A stretch of 64,000 bases of DNA from Antedon bifida (Eukaryota; Echinodermata; Crinoidea; Comatulida; Antedonidae): the NCBI GenBank assembly GCA_963402885.1, contig OY727099.1:13442001-13506000 (forward strand), given 5' to 3'. The notes below the pieces were generated by a model, which ran no database searches, was not told the DNA's origin, and saw only the letters and a list, made by a program, of their open reading frames with translations. Positions 39,001 through 49,499 of the stretch are shown here, piece by piece. The translations under genes and the position numbers were made by a program. Position 1 is the first letter of the stretch. Each line of letters starts with the position of its first letter.

Positions 39001-42000
39001 TAGGTTAGCTATCCTCATAGCCATGGCAACCACATACCAGACGTATTAGTAATGATAACTAATGTTTCATAACCACTTGCTATATTGCTGAGCTACAATA
39101 AACATCTACCAAACCAAACTAACGTCTTCGTTCATTTATATATTATATTGTTGTGTACAAACAAAGACATAACATCACACTAATTAATTAATATACAATA
39201 ACAAATATATATATTTTGATATACTTTATTGAAAATATATATATATTATTCTTAATAATTGGGTTATTATATATTATATTAATATACAATACAAACACCA
39301 CAATGTATTTTATTGACTTTATTAAACATATCATTTAGTAGAACAGTTAAAGTAAGTAATCATCGATTCGCCATTTCGTTTAAAAGAACGTATCACATTC
39401 AATCTGTAAAAAAAGAGAATAAATTACATAATAATTTAGATTGTTATTTACGTCCGAGGTAAAGAAAACCTGTCGAAACAATGACAATCAAAGATTACAA
39501 AACAACGACAATCAAAGCGCACACGGCGTTCCATACAAATTACCGTTATTGAACTAGCGGCCGCTTTGGTTGGCGGCCGCTTCGACCGTAATCCCCATAC
39601 AGTACACACAGTTGGGAATGATGACTACTTCTTCACATGCAGCTAAAGTAAAATAACGTCACATTAAAGTGTGTTGTCACATAGTCTCACTCATGCATGC
39701 TCGCAAAAGGAATGTTTTGTCTCTGCTGCTCGTGCTCATGATTTACAAATGTTTTCATTGATGATGGTGTGGTCGTACTGTAGACTTGCCCCAAGTCTGT
39801 ATTTTTTGTCTTTTTTATTTTAGTCCACCACCAGTCGACATTACAATATTTTTCTGAAAATACAATCTTGTGATACATGTATAGAAATCGATATCTGATA
39901 TGTTATCTTTGGCTACAGTATATGGGGTGGGCTTTATACCGTAAATATGGATTTCGAATCAACCAATGATCGAACATCATTTGGTTTAAAAAAGAGTATG
40001 TACTGTATTAAATATGCATGATCGAGACTGAAATAAGAACTGTAGAAATATACTGTGACAGGTATTATTACTGTATAGGCCGAGTTTTTTTGTTAATTAC
40101 AATCCATTAGATCAAGTCTACTGTACAGTAGGCCTTGTACAGTGCGTATGATCTGCCAAATAAAACGCCAATAATTTAGGTACATACCACCAACACATAC
40201 AGTAGCTAAAGTATCACGCAGGGTCTGGGTGAGAGTTAATCAAATTTTCTCATAATAGTGATCCATTCAATGTTTGCAAAGAAACTAGCCTATCATATCA
40301 AGACGAGTTTTCATGTTCTTGGGAAAAATCGCATCAAATGTTTACCAGACTACTGTACTACTAGGCATACTGTATAATATCATTTCTAGCCTTCAGAAAC
40401 TTCCATCATCACATCTCCGCTTCGCGAAGAAACGTGTTGGAGCTCATGTCTCCACATCGTCTAAACGTAACATACATAGCGCATGCGCATCATCTTGGTT
40501 TTTTCCAAAAATGCATATTAAAATAATTAGAGTGTAAGAGTACTGTAAGAGTACTGTCAACTGTAACGAAAAATTCATTGACAGTACTAAATAATTTGTT
40601 AATACATTGTCTTACAGCGCATGGTTGTTATTGATGATGAAAATGTTACTAAAGAAGCCTTGTTAGATTTGTTTCATCGAACTGTTTCGCCTCGGCCCCA
40701 ACGTGAAATGCGCAACAACCGTGTTGGAAAAATGCTGAAAAATAGGCAGAAACAAGTCATTTCACTCGCACCAAAGCCCATCGAGGAACATAATTTGCTT
40801 ACAGTTAAAGGTTCATCGTGGCCTGTTAGGTAGGTACTGTAGTAGTGTTATCAGGAAATGATTTACAGTCTTCTAGAATAAACACACACATACTTCAATG
40901 TATCTGTTCCATTGGAATAATTTCCTGCCCTTTTGTTCCATTGTTCACAAACAATGTCGAAGTAAAGTACTGTAAATCAACAAAACCATGACAGATAATT
41001 TACGCTTTTTAACTGCCAATGCGATGTTTTGAAAAGATATTTGTTAAATGTCAAGCTCAATTCAAACAAACTTAACAGAAGTGCTTTCTTTGATTCAATT
41101 AATAAGTAACCTGAACAGTAATATATTTGAATTTACTCAAGAATAAATATACATGTACAGTACAACTGCAGTACAGTATAACTGATTTGCTTTAAATTAG
41201 TGTACAGTACCATCTACTGAACTAATATCATATGAATGGTATGGTAATAATCTAAGCAGCCAGGGATGTACAGTACAGTACTTTTAGGAGAATTAAGGTG
41301 TGATTGTACACAGATTGCATTAAAAATGAATTTTACCAAAGTCTTGTGTCCAATTTAGCCTAAATTAGGGGTGGGATTATACTTGGTCATGTATACTGGT
41401 ACAGGTTTCAAACAAAACAGCAATATTTTGATGAATAACTAATTCCCAAAAAACGGTAAAATAAATTTCTCTAATAATCACACTTGTTAAATTTTTATTA
41501 TTTTGCAGCTCATCTCCTACAGCAGGTGGTCTCGTCATGTCAACAGATGTTTCATCAAAGCCTGGTTTTAGGTTAAAACCACCCCCTATTGTCCTCAATA
41601 AGAAAAATCGTATTGCAAAGTTAAAAAACCCCAGTGAAGAGAAACAAGGCAATAAAAAACAAAATGGAAAGGTTATCAAGTTAAAAAGTCCACCATCGTC
41701 ATCATCGACGTCATCGTCATTATCGCCACCTGCGAAGAAACGTACGATGAACTTGCCAACATCGACTAGTCCTAGTACAAATCTTAAAAGGCCTTCACAA
41801 CAAACAGAACAGGTAATTTCTGATTCTCAGAATAAATGTATCTATTTTAAATTGTCATTTGTACAGTACTGTACTGTACCTACATTCAATGATTGACAGA
41901 ATAAAAGTTTACAGTACTGTACAGTATTAATTATTTTCATCACTACCATCATCACTGCTATCATATGTATACCTGCCAACTCTTTTCATGCAAAACATCC

Positions 42001-42875
42001 TTCTCCCACACCTCCTATAATACATTATTCAATGCTGAAAAGTAAATGCAACAAAAAATGTGATGTGCCCATATATGGATATGACGATGTCATATCACTA
42101 CCATATTTGGGCATATCAATATCATATTTGGACATATCACACTTTTTTTGTCAAACTAGTTTGATAGTGTAGACAGAGCTTTACTACTGTACTGTATCAA
42201 TATTGGTGTCATTTTATACATATTTTTGTTTTTACTGTGTACAGTACATACAGTACCTAAAAAAGTGGTCTGGCTATGACCCTGACACATTAAAGAATAC
42301 AACACTTATCAGTTATGATGGTTGATTATGTACAATGAAAACTGACGGTGCTGTCAACTATTTAACAGCAAATAATGAAAATAGAGTGGAAAAATTATTA
42401 AATTTAGAAGAAATGTATTTAATGCCATTCAATGGCAGCATGTTTTTGGTGCTATGATGTGTGAATAAATTGAATGATGTGTGAATACATTGTGTGTTGT
42501 GAAAATGAAGACAATCATGTGTGAGAGTTGGCAGGTATATTATACATTCATTTGTTATTCATTATGCATTATTGAATTATGGTATGGGGAAACAAAATCT
42601 GGTGCGAAAAATTCTATACTAACACTGAGTATAATTTCATTCTATTTTAGAAGTTGGAATGTGATGGTTCTTCAAAGGAGAAACCAGAGATTGTCACCCC
42701 CATCATTATCATAATCATTATCACTATCATTCATTTAATGTTATTTAGTTTGCATTATTGAATTATGTCATGCAGAAATAATTATATTAACACTAAATCT
42801 GATTTCATTATATTTTAGAAGTTGGATGGTGATAGTTCTCCAAAGAAGAAACCTAAGAAAATTACATGGCCGTAA
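33098..42875 (+). CDS. Ashwin homologue (tRNA-ligase complex subunit)
   Basis: Exons 33098-33184, 40618-40829, 41509-41812 and 42819-42875 total 660 bp, a 219-residue protein, all with GT-AG borders and consistent phase. Exon 1 encodes ELSNLLNPENLSKQSLISIL, matching the LLHPELLSQEFLL region of vertebrate Ashwin. Exon 2 has KEALLDLFHRTVSPRPQREM followed by NNRVGKM. Exon 3 is Ser/Pro/Lys-rich and disordered with nuclear-signal-like basic runs. The last exon ends KKITWP, like the vertebrate VTWP terminus. Human Ashwin (C2orf49) is a little longer, at about 232 residues. It is a small nuclear accessory subunit of the RTCB tRNA-splicing ligase complex. Intron 1 is 7.4 kb and carries a Ty3-type element in the same orientation and a tandem array. 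A decayed duplicate of the last exon lies at 42651. Confidence 0.88.
33290..33365. repeat. GGGTCGCGACCC repeat fragment
   Basis: GGCAACCTATGGGTCGCGAC followed by CCATTGTTTGGGTCGCG contains a perfect 12-base palindrome. The pattern resembles ends of hAT-type elements. No partner end was found, so this is a fragment. Confidence 0.4.
33525..33612 (+). repeat. Left arm of inverted repeat flanking the retroelement region
   Basis: GGTCGAAGCGGCCGCCAG, TTGTATGGAACGCCATGTGC and AATCTTTGATTGTCGTTGTC recur inverted at 39478-39597. The two arms enclose the tandem array and the Ty3-type element, so these look like the ends of an older palindromic element into which the rest was inserted. Confidence 0.65.
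33960..34690. repeat. 76-bp tandem array, about nine copies
   Basis: Start points of GTACGGTATTGCCGAATC or its variants fall at 33995, 34071, 34146, 34222, 34298, 34368, 34444, 34519, 34594 and 34672, a 75-76 bp period with one 70-bp unit. The array ends 46 bp before the gag start. Units of 75 bp keep frames open, giving meaningless repeat peptides (LPNLYISFTYYRIF). Confidence 0.92.
34736..35908 (+). pseudogene. Retrotransposon gag and aspartic protease frame
   Basis: A 390-residue frame from the first ATG (good context ACAATGG). The N-terminal gag-type helical region runs to about residue 190. Cys/His knuckles at about 215-245 (CRRCATKHGPKSC, CDKCNGRNHFGKC) would bind RNA. The aspartic protease motif LLDSGAKVNILP lies near residue 322. 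The frame stops at 35906-35908, within the protease-RT linker. The next frame overlaps by 17 bp. Confidence 0.88.
35892..37442 (+). pseudogene. Retrotransposon reverse transcriptase and RNase H frame
   Basis: Reverse transcriptase blocks are seen as FTKLDFTSGYWQQPL (catalytic Asp), LPFGINCASEGFQ and SMQDDIIISSKTIEEH, where the usual YxDD box reads MQDD. RNase H is seen as VSADASKDGIGAVLLQ with TDHKPL. The reading frame has no ATG at its start and leaves the coding phase near 37325, after which its residues no longer resemble the family. Confidence 0.88.
37424..38728 (+). pseudogene. Retrotransposon integrase frame
   Basis: Zinc-binding HHCC domain (HTGHLGIEKCRRRA, then CPTCQKH) followed by the DDE catalytic core: GVDLFTVNNNNYITCVDYYS, FSDNGPQFVSEEF and QSNGQAENAVKIVKRI. 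A C-terminal basic/acidic tail ends at TAA 38726-38728. Homology to the linker in the same frame begins about 100 bp before 37424. Confidence 0.9.
38933..39175 (+). repeat. 3' LTR of the Ty3-type element
   Basis: A polypurine tract AAAAGAGGGAAGA at 38920-38932 is directly followed by TGTAATGATATTACATTAC, the expected TG start of an LTR. An AATAAA signal lies near 39099. The right end, taken at ACATAACA near 39173, is uncertain because there is no second LTR to compare. Confidence 0.7.
39478..39597 (-). repeat. Right arm of inverted repeat flanking the retroelement region
   Basis: Inverted match of 33525-33612. The arm has small internal duplications: ACAATCAAAG occurs twice, as does GCGGCCGCTT. 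Confidence 0.65.
39600..40617. other. Rest of Ashwin intron 1
   Basis: Non-coding, AT-rich. From about 40000 onward, and through the following introns, TACAGTACTGTA-type palindromes are frequent. No gene seen. Confidence 0.5.
41967..42540. mobile_element. MITE with TIR TATACCTGCCAACTCT, Ashwin intron 3
   Basis: TATACCTGCCAACTCT at 41967 and its complement AGAGTTGGCAGGTATA at 42525-42540 bound a 570-bp unit without coding capacity. A copy of the GTCTACACTATCAAA MITE is nested inside at 42050-42174. Confidence 0.75.
42050..42174. mobile_element. MITE copy 3 (nested)
   Basis: It carries the ATATTTGGGCATATCA internal repeats and the right end TTTGATAGTGTAGAC. The left TIR is degraded to CAACAAAAAATGTGATGTGC. 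Confidence 0.75.
42651..42761 (+). pseudogene. Decayed duplicate of the Ashwin terminal exon
   Basis: It has its own pyrimidine tract and AG at 42649-42650 and begins KLECDGSSKEKPE, parallel to KLDGDSSPKKKPK of the true last exon at 42819. About 95 bp of upstream intron are also duplicated (GCATTATTGAATTATG and TTTCATTCTATTTTAG). Instead of the conserved ITWP end it runs into an ATC repeat (Ile-rich) and stops at TGA 42759-42761. It could still be used as an alternative exon. Confidence 0.75.
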
Positions 42876-42974
42876 TCAATAGAAATATAGTATTTTATTA
42901 AACTCTGGATAGTAATTATTGATAGGGACCTTTTGTTCTAACTATGCTGCCGGTCTACTAATGTATGAAGATTT

Positions 42975-43310
42975 ATAACACACCTGAGTAGATTCTTGTC
43001 TTTTGGATGGATGGTGGGTCACATGATATTCAATAAAATATTCTATTGAACTCTTATGGCATCAAGAGTTCAATATTGAACTCTTACATCACAAAGAGTG
43101 CAATATTGAACCCTTATGACATCGAGAGTGCAATTTCATTTTGAGGGTTCATTTTTGTTACACAAGGAGCAGCAACCACACGCCTGACCCAAGGCTCTTC
43201 AATCAACCTGCGCAGTTTATAATTTTTCTACTCCGTGTCAAAAATTGGAGCGCTGCCTTTTCTATGGTCTAGGCCTTGGTCTAACCTCTCATTAAAAGTA
43301 GGTGTGGTAT
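42975..43310 (+). repeat. Dispersed repeat family, copy 1
   Basis: TAGATTCTTGTC, GTGGGTCA, TTTTGTTACACA, a run near TCAATCAACCTG and CTATGGTCTAGGCC-type blocks recur in the same order at 59098-59400. Inside, a unit of about 40 bp (GAACTCTTATGGCATCAAGA, then GTTCAATATT) is tandemly repeated about three times. Confidence 0.7.
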
Positions 43311-44824
43311 AAAACAAATAATGAATATTTTATATTCGTACAATGGAACAAACAAATAATTTCATCAGTGAAAAGATGAAATGTTCTATTATAGTCTCAT
43401 GAAATTATTTGTACCATTGCACTCATGACAGCAACCAAAATTTTTCACCAACAGCTCTTTTTTTTTTTTTACTATGATAACGCAGTAACCACACATGTAG
43501 ATGAGAGTTTGTTTTTAAGAACATCAGAGACCAGGAGAATATTTTAGTAATCTGATGGGTTAAAATTAGTGCTTTCACAAATGTAAAAGTAATACCAAAT
43601 TCACAGATACTGCTTAGATATAAGCATCCACAGATGCTGTCAGGTTTTATTGTTTCATAGCAGACTGGAACGAAAGGTTCCTAATGTTTTATACATGTTA
43701 ATATTAAATTGCCAATATTAAATAGTTTGTTTATACTTGACTAGAAGAGAAGAACCGAAGTACATCTATTCAATTTTTTTTATAGCGAAAAATGATAAGT
43801 CACAATGAAAAGTAATTCAATAGCTGAGTGGTTTATCCATGGCTGCGTTTTCATTGGCCAAGTGGTTTATCCATAGCCGAGCAGTTTATACATACAACTG
43901 TTTGAATGGTATGGTTTCATGGCCAATTCATATTCTGATGTTATAGTCTTCTCATAGGACTTCCAATGTTAGAGGTTTACCTGGTTGTACTAGCTAAATA
44001 CATACCTGTGAATTTGTGGTCTGTATATGACTACCAAGGACATTTAAAGATATTGTCTCCCTGAAAAAAATGATTTTTTAACATTTTTTGGTTGAATGCT
44101 ATTTTAATGTCACATAATAGTTATTCACTTTTATTATTACAATTATTTAACTGAAAAAATGTAATTTATAAATTGGCTGCGAGCCAATGGGTTTTTGGTT
44201 GAATTTAACTGTTTATTTTGTCATTTTATTGAAGTGAAAACATATTTTCGGGGGTTTTTTTCATACGGAAGTGATTAACTTTGTTAAAACTACAAAATGT
44301 ACTACTGTATTTAAAGTCTGATTTTATTAATTTTCATTTTTCATGTTTGTGGGGGACAATACATATTTAAAGAACCACAAGCATTCTGATGTTTTATCAA
44401 AATAGTGCTATACAAATGTAGATTTATCAATATTTATTTTAACTGGTCTAAGATTATAGACTATTATTCAAAAGTTCAACATTTATAATAGAATTATATT
44501 ATGGTTTTTACTAAAATCATGATAATAAATCCAGTTAAATGAGGTAAAATATTATAGTTTCACGTTGTACTTGAACTGTAAAACGAATCAATTAAGGAAT
44601 CTATGATAAAGTGAAAAACGCAATAATCAATGAACAATTGTAGTAGTGTACTGTATATTTTATATGGAAAATACTATTGACTAATTTTCTATATTTGTTA
44701 CAGTATTTATCAGCAATCAAGTTATTGATATAAAATAAATAAATTTTATTTGTATAATGCGCTTGTTTATTTTGAGTTATCCAGTTCTGGACCTAGAGAA
44801 ATGTGTATGCATGACCATTGTGAA

Positions 44825-45000
44825 TACGGTAGTTATTCGAATAAACACCCTGCTTTGAATAAACGGCCCCCTCGAATAAACGCCCCCCATAGAACATCAT
44901 TTTGAATAAACATCCCATTCGAATAAATGCCCCACTACAGTACATGCATGTATACACAGTATTGTATTACAACACATTTCTATGATTGACATGTCAACAA
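44825..45000. repeat. AATAAACGCCC-type repeat, copy 2
   Basis: Five spaced motifs (AATAAACACCC, AATAAACGGCC, AATAAACGCCCC, AATAAACATCCC, AATAAATGCCCC) are followed by ACACAGTATTGTATTACAAC and ACATTTCTAT, the same order as at 29165-29340. Confidence 0.6.
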
Positions 45001-46646
45001 TTTACCAAGCATTTTGATTGAACTCTCCTAAAAAATACGGATGAACCCAACCCACTATATTCTCTTCCACACAAAAAGCAAAATGCCATTCTAGAGCATC
45101 AGACCAGAGATATACAGTACCCCATTCAAAACACAGTGTTAACATTTGCACTGTCATTTGCTCGTTCCATCATCAAGCATAATATTAGACTCCAGGAAGC
45201 TGGTAGTGAGTGAGGTGATGCATTAACTCTGGTGGGTAGGAACCAACTTATCTGGGTAAATAACTAGCCTGAACAGGCCCAAAATCTTTAAACTGTTTTA
45301 CAATACAAGGGTATAATTATTATGTACTGTATATAGATGCATTGACAAGCATTTTCATCCTTTCACACAGAACAACACAAATGCTCTATATAAACAAAGT
45401 CATATGGTTAATTATCAATGTTCTACAATATAAGTTTCCTTTTCAAACTTTGACAATAAAATGAAAGTAGAACCATACATTTAAAATAATTTCTTCACAC
45501 TTTTGTATACATCAGATTTACAGGTACTGGTACAGTACTGTATAATTCACAAAGAATTCACCCTGTAATGACATCATCAGCCTTTGTGAATTGTATACAT
45601 GAATGCTAGTGAGATTAGAGAGATATTTAGAATATACTCTGGTATCCAGTATCATTTAGGCACAGCTTATAATTATAATCAATAATAGTCAACGACAAAA
45701 AAAGATGAAAAGTTCACATATTTTATTATTATTTACATTGCAGAGAAACAAGCTTGAACACTGTACCTCTCTGCAACAGCATCCTTTCTACACATTATAA
45801 CTAACTATAGTTTTTAGGGCCTGTTTTTGCTGCAAAAAAATAACCGATTAAATAACTGTGTGAATAAATTGCCCCTAATTTCTTTGCAGCAGAAACAAGA
45901 CAAATTTTCAATACCATACTAAATAAATGGCAGCGTAAAAATACTGGTTAAAACACCAAAACTATTAGGAGTTAGAATTCCATTTAACCAGTTAGAAGTG
46001 TCATTTAACTGGTTAGAATGCCATTTAACGGTTATCACTGTGCAACTTTTAACTGAAATGCAAAAGAACAGTTATTTCGTGGTTTATTTTACATCAACAC
46101 TTGTGCTAAACAGCGCATAGAGACTATTTGTATTTTGCGCTATATAAATTTAAAACCATTAAACCATTATTTGATTGACAGCTGTAGTATCTAAAACACT
46201 TGATTGCATTGAATTTTGGGTAATATTATTATTAATATTATTTTTTGGTCAACAACCAAACATAAATCTCAGTTCAAAGATTATATTTTTAAAATAAACA
46301 GTTTGGCGCTATGCAGCAGAAACAGACCCCTACTACATGGAAAGTTCAAAGTAATCAACCATGTTCTTTATTGAATTTATTCTGATGTGGAGTAACAGCT
46401 TGCATTGTATCTTAATATACAGTACATTGTTATAAAAAATATACATTATAATACGATCATTATGATACACGTAGTGTATAGTGTATATCTATAGCATAAC
46501 TATAGCTGGACACAATTACATTCAATTTTCTTGTATTAACAGATTTGATACGCCAGTCTTATGTGTTTTTTAATTGGAGGTAGCCATGTATAACCATAAA
46601 TGGACTATAAAGTGTCCTTCCAATAAATAACATACTTATTAAATAC

Positions 46647-46860
46647 CAGGGATGGATCCAGGATTTTTTTAATGGTGTAACATCTATGAGTACTCACTGG
46701 ATAAACCCAGGGGCCTCATAGATTTTGAGGCCCCACAGCATGAGAAGCCTCAATGCAACTACCCAGTGTTGGAGGACCCCGTGTACTAAACCAAGGGCCT
46801 TTTCCCCTTTGTCAAAAGGGGAGCGAGCACCCCTAGCGCTACCTCCTGGATCCACCCCTG
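46647..46860. mobile_element. hAT-like MITE, TIR CAGGGGTGGATCCAGGA
   Basis: Ends CAGGGATGGATCCAGGA and TCCTGGATCCACCCCTG bound 214 bp. The CAGGGGTGG-type end is typical of hAT non-autonomous elements. No convincing 8-bp target duplication is seen. Confidence 0.75.
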
Positions 46861-47376
46861 TAGCCCTACATAATGATAGCTGGATAATAAATTATCCTTA
46901 ATACAATAGAAATAAACTATAACTGGACGAAATGTGTCCAATAGAGAAAACAGACACATTTGCAGATTAATATACTAAACCCAGATCCTGTATGTGGTTT
47001 TGAATTGGAAGTAGTCCTGCCATAAACTGAACAAATAAAATTAGATAATATACTGAAGATCTGGTATTAGAGGTAGCCCTGTACTTAGAAAATCTTAGAT
47101 GAAATTCAAGGTGTATTAACATTGTTAGGACAAGAATTAAATCAATACAAATAAACACATTACAATACGAATGTATTACCTCATAACATTGATCTTGAAA
47201 TTCTAGTAAACTTCTAATTACATTCAAATAAAAACATATTAGTTTTTTTTTCCAATTAAACTTTTTGCAGATTTTTAAAGGGCCAGTGGGTTGGAAGGAA
47301 GCGTCATTTAACCATTGCTAATCATCATCTCAACTCAATATAAACCATGGAGTTTTACAACTCCCTGTATAAAGTT

Positions 47377-47562
47377 GTCTTTCATACCTGTTCCAGCACG
47401 GTTCCGGTCCGGCGCCGGAAAATCCAATCAAACGTCAATGTTTCGTTTTCACGCTGCTATGCGCATATCGATTGGCACATAGCTGTGTGGAGCGTCGTGA
47501 AAACGAATCATTGATGTTCGATTCGCCGGACCGGAACCGTGCCGGAACAGGTGTGAAAGACC
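47377..47562. mobile_element. Palindromic MITE of about 186 bp
   Basis: GTCTTTCATACCTGTTCCAG followed by CACGGTTCCGGTCCGGCG is mirrored at the right end. The interior is also partly palindromic (CGTTTTCACG against CGTGAAAACG). It is GC-rich against its surroundings. Confidence 0.85.
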
Positions 47563-47626
47563 ATTAAACTATGTTTACATGGTCTTTTTTTTATTGTAGT
47601 TAAATACAGTTTACACTATGTATACT

Positions 47627-47798
47627 GTCTACACTATCAATCTAGTTTGACAAAAAGAGAGCAAACAATTTTTTTGTAACATGAATTTAAGCGATAACTG
47701 TTCAAACAAGCACATGGATTGGTTGTAACTTGGATATAATTTGGATTATCTTGACTTCGTCCCATGCACGCTTCTCTAGTGTGTGTGTGGACACAGCT
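47627..47798. mobile_element. MITE copy 4 (degraded)
   Basis: GTCTACACTATCAATCTAGT then TTGACAAAAA matches the left end of the family. A weak right end GTGTGGACACAGCT lies at 47785-47798. Confidence 0.55.
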
Positions 47799-48354
47799 TC
47801 ATTAACTAATTATTGCTTAGATGCCAAAACATAAATAAACTTGTAATATAATACTAATAGGTAGAGTTTAAATTTTGGAAATACCAATGGTACTTTTCTA
47901 AAAAAAAAAATGTGCAAAAAATGTTCTCAAGCAAAATCATGAAGGAATGTAGACATGTTGCTGATTAATCACTTTTAAGTGACTGCATTTAAATAAATAA
48001 ATAGTTTGCTAGTAATGCATTAAAATATAAAATAAAACAATAGAAAATATTGAAATACAAGCCAAAATGAAAATAACTAATGGAAAGTACATCTTTGTAT
48101 AATGTTATATAGTAAATACAAACATTCACTTTCTAAAAATAAAACGTTTACTTAATGTTTAACTCCCTGCTTAACTACACTCTTTTACACTAAACAGATT
48201 ATTATTAAATGGGTTGTCACACAAGCAAACATTTTAGGGTGAAAATTGTTGATACGATCACTGTATGCCACACATATTACACATGTGTAGTAAGTAGGAG
48301 AAACCAATTCTTCTATTCTTAGAACGCATTGGAATGAAAACCAGCCTTACAAGA

Positions 48355-49495
48355 TTTCCTAGTAAAATATAAACATAGGTTTGCATGAACTATAGCTGGA
48401 TTTTACAGGGCTCTCTAGTAAAATATAAACATAGGTTTGCATGAACTATAGCTGGATTTTACAGGGCTCCCTACAGTAGTAAAATATAAACATAGGTTTG
48501 CATGAACTATAGCTGGATTTTACAGGGCTCCTAGTAAAATATAAACATAGGTTTGCATGAACTATAGCTGGATTTTACAGGGCTCCCTACAGTAGTAAAA
48601 TATAAACATAGGTTTGTATGAACTATAGCTGGATTTTACAGGGCTCCCTAGTAAAATATAAACATAGGTTTGCATGTACTATAGCTGGATTTTACAGGAC
48701 TCCCTAGTAAAATATAAGCATACAGTAAGTTCGTATCTACAATAGATGGATTTTACAGGGCTCCTAGTAAAATATAACATAGGTTTGCATATACTATAGC
48801 TGGATTTTACAGGGCTCCCTAGTAAAATATAAACATAGGTTTGCATGTACTATAGCTGGATTTTACAGGGCTCCTAGTAAAATATAAACATAGGTTTGCA
48901 TGAACTATAGCTGGATTTACAGGGCTCCCTAGTAAACTATAAACATAGGTTTGCATATACTATAGCTGGATTTTACAGGCCTCCCTAGTAAATATAACAT
49001 ATGTATGCATATACTATAGCTGGATTTTACAGGGCTCCCTAGTAAAATATAAACATATGTTTGCATGTACTATAGCTGGATTTTACAGGGCTCCCTAGTA
49101 AAATATAAACATATGTTTTCATGTACTATAGCTTGATTTTACAGGGCTCCCTAGTAAAATATAAACATATGTTTGCATGTACTATAGCTGGATTTTACAG
49201 GGCTCCCTAGTAAAATATAAACATAGGTTTGCATATCTGGATTTTACAGGGCTCCCTAGTAAAATATAAACATAGGTTTGCATGAACTATAGCTGGATTT
49301 TACAGGGGTCCCTAGTAAAATATAAGCATACAGTAAGTTCGTATCTACAATAGCTGGATTTTACAGGGCTCCCTAGTAAAATATAACATAGGTTTGCATG
49401 TACTATAGCTTGATTTTACAGGGCTCCCTAGTAAAATATAAACATAGGTTTGCATGAACTATAGCTGGATTTTACAGGGGTCCCTAGTAAAATCC
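48355..49495. repeat. Tandem array of about 56-bp units, about 20 copies
   Basis: The unit runs CTAGTAAAATATAAACATAG, GTTTGCATGAACTATAGC, TGGATTTTACAGGGCTCC. Units vary from about 51 to 61 bp; some carry a CAGTA insertion. A variant unit with AAGCATACAGTAAGTTCG occurs twice, at about 48715 and 49323, suggesting a longer-scale duplication of about 608 bp. Confidence 0.92.
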
Positions 49496-49499
49496 AAAC

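Larger units (their letters stand above)
34736..39175 (+). mobile_element. Ty3-type LTR retrotransposon, decayed, lacking the 5' LTR
   Basis: Order gag, protease, reverse transcriptase, RNase H, integrase, polypurine tract, 3' LTR, which is the Ty3/gypsy order. No envelope frame follows integrase. The coding region is split into three overlapping frames by two frame changes, near 35900 and near 37325. No copy of the 3' LTR sequence is found upstream of gag, where the 76-bp array stands instead. The copy is therefore not autonomous. It lies in sense orientation in Ashwin intron 1. Confidence 0.9.
43311..48350. other. Gene-free, repeat-rich interval
   Basis: Between Ashwin and DNAJC8 I see only transposon remnants (listed separately) and AT-rich DNA. 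An open frame on the minus strand at 46967-47227 shows no family features. Confidence 0.5.

Noticed and set aside
40313-40537. 74-residue frame as the first exon of Ashwin
   Set aside because: No similarity to Ashwin and no donor in phase; the true first exon is at 33098-33184.
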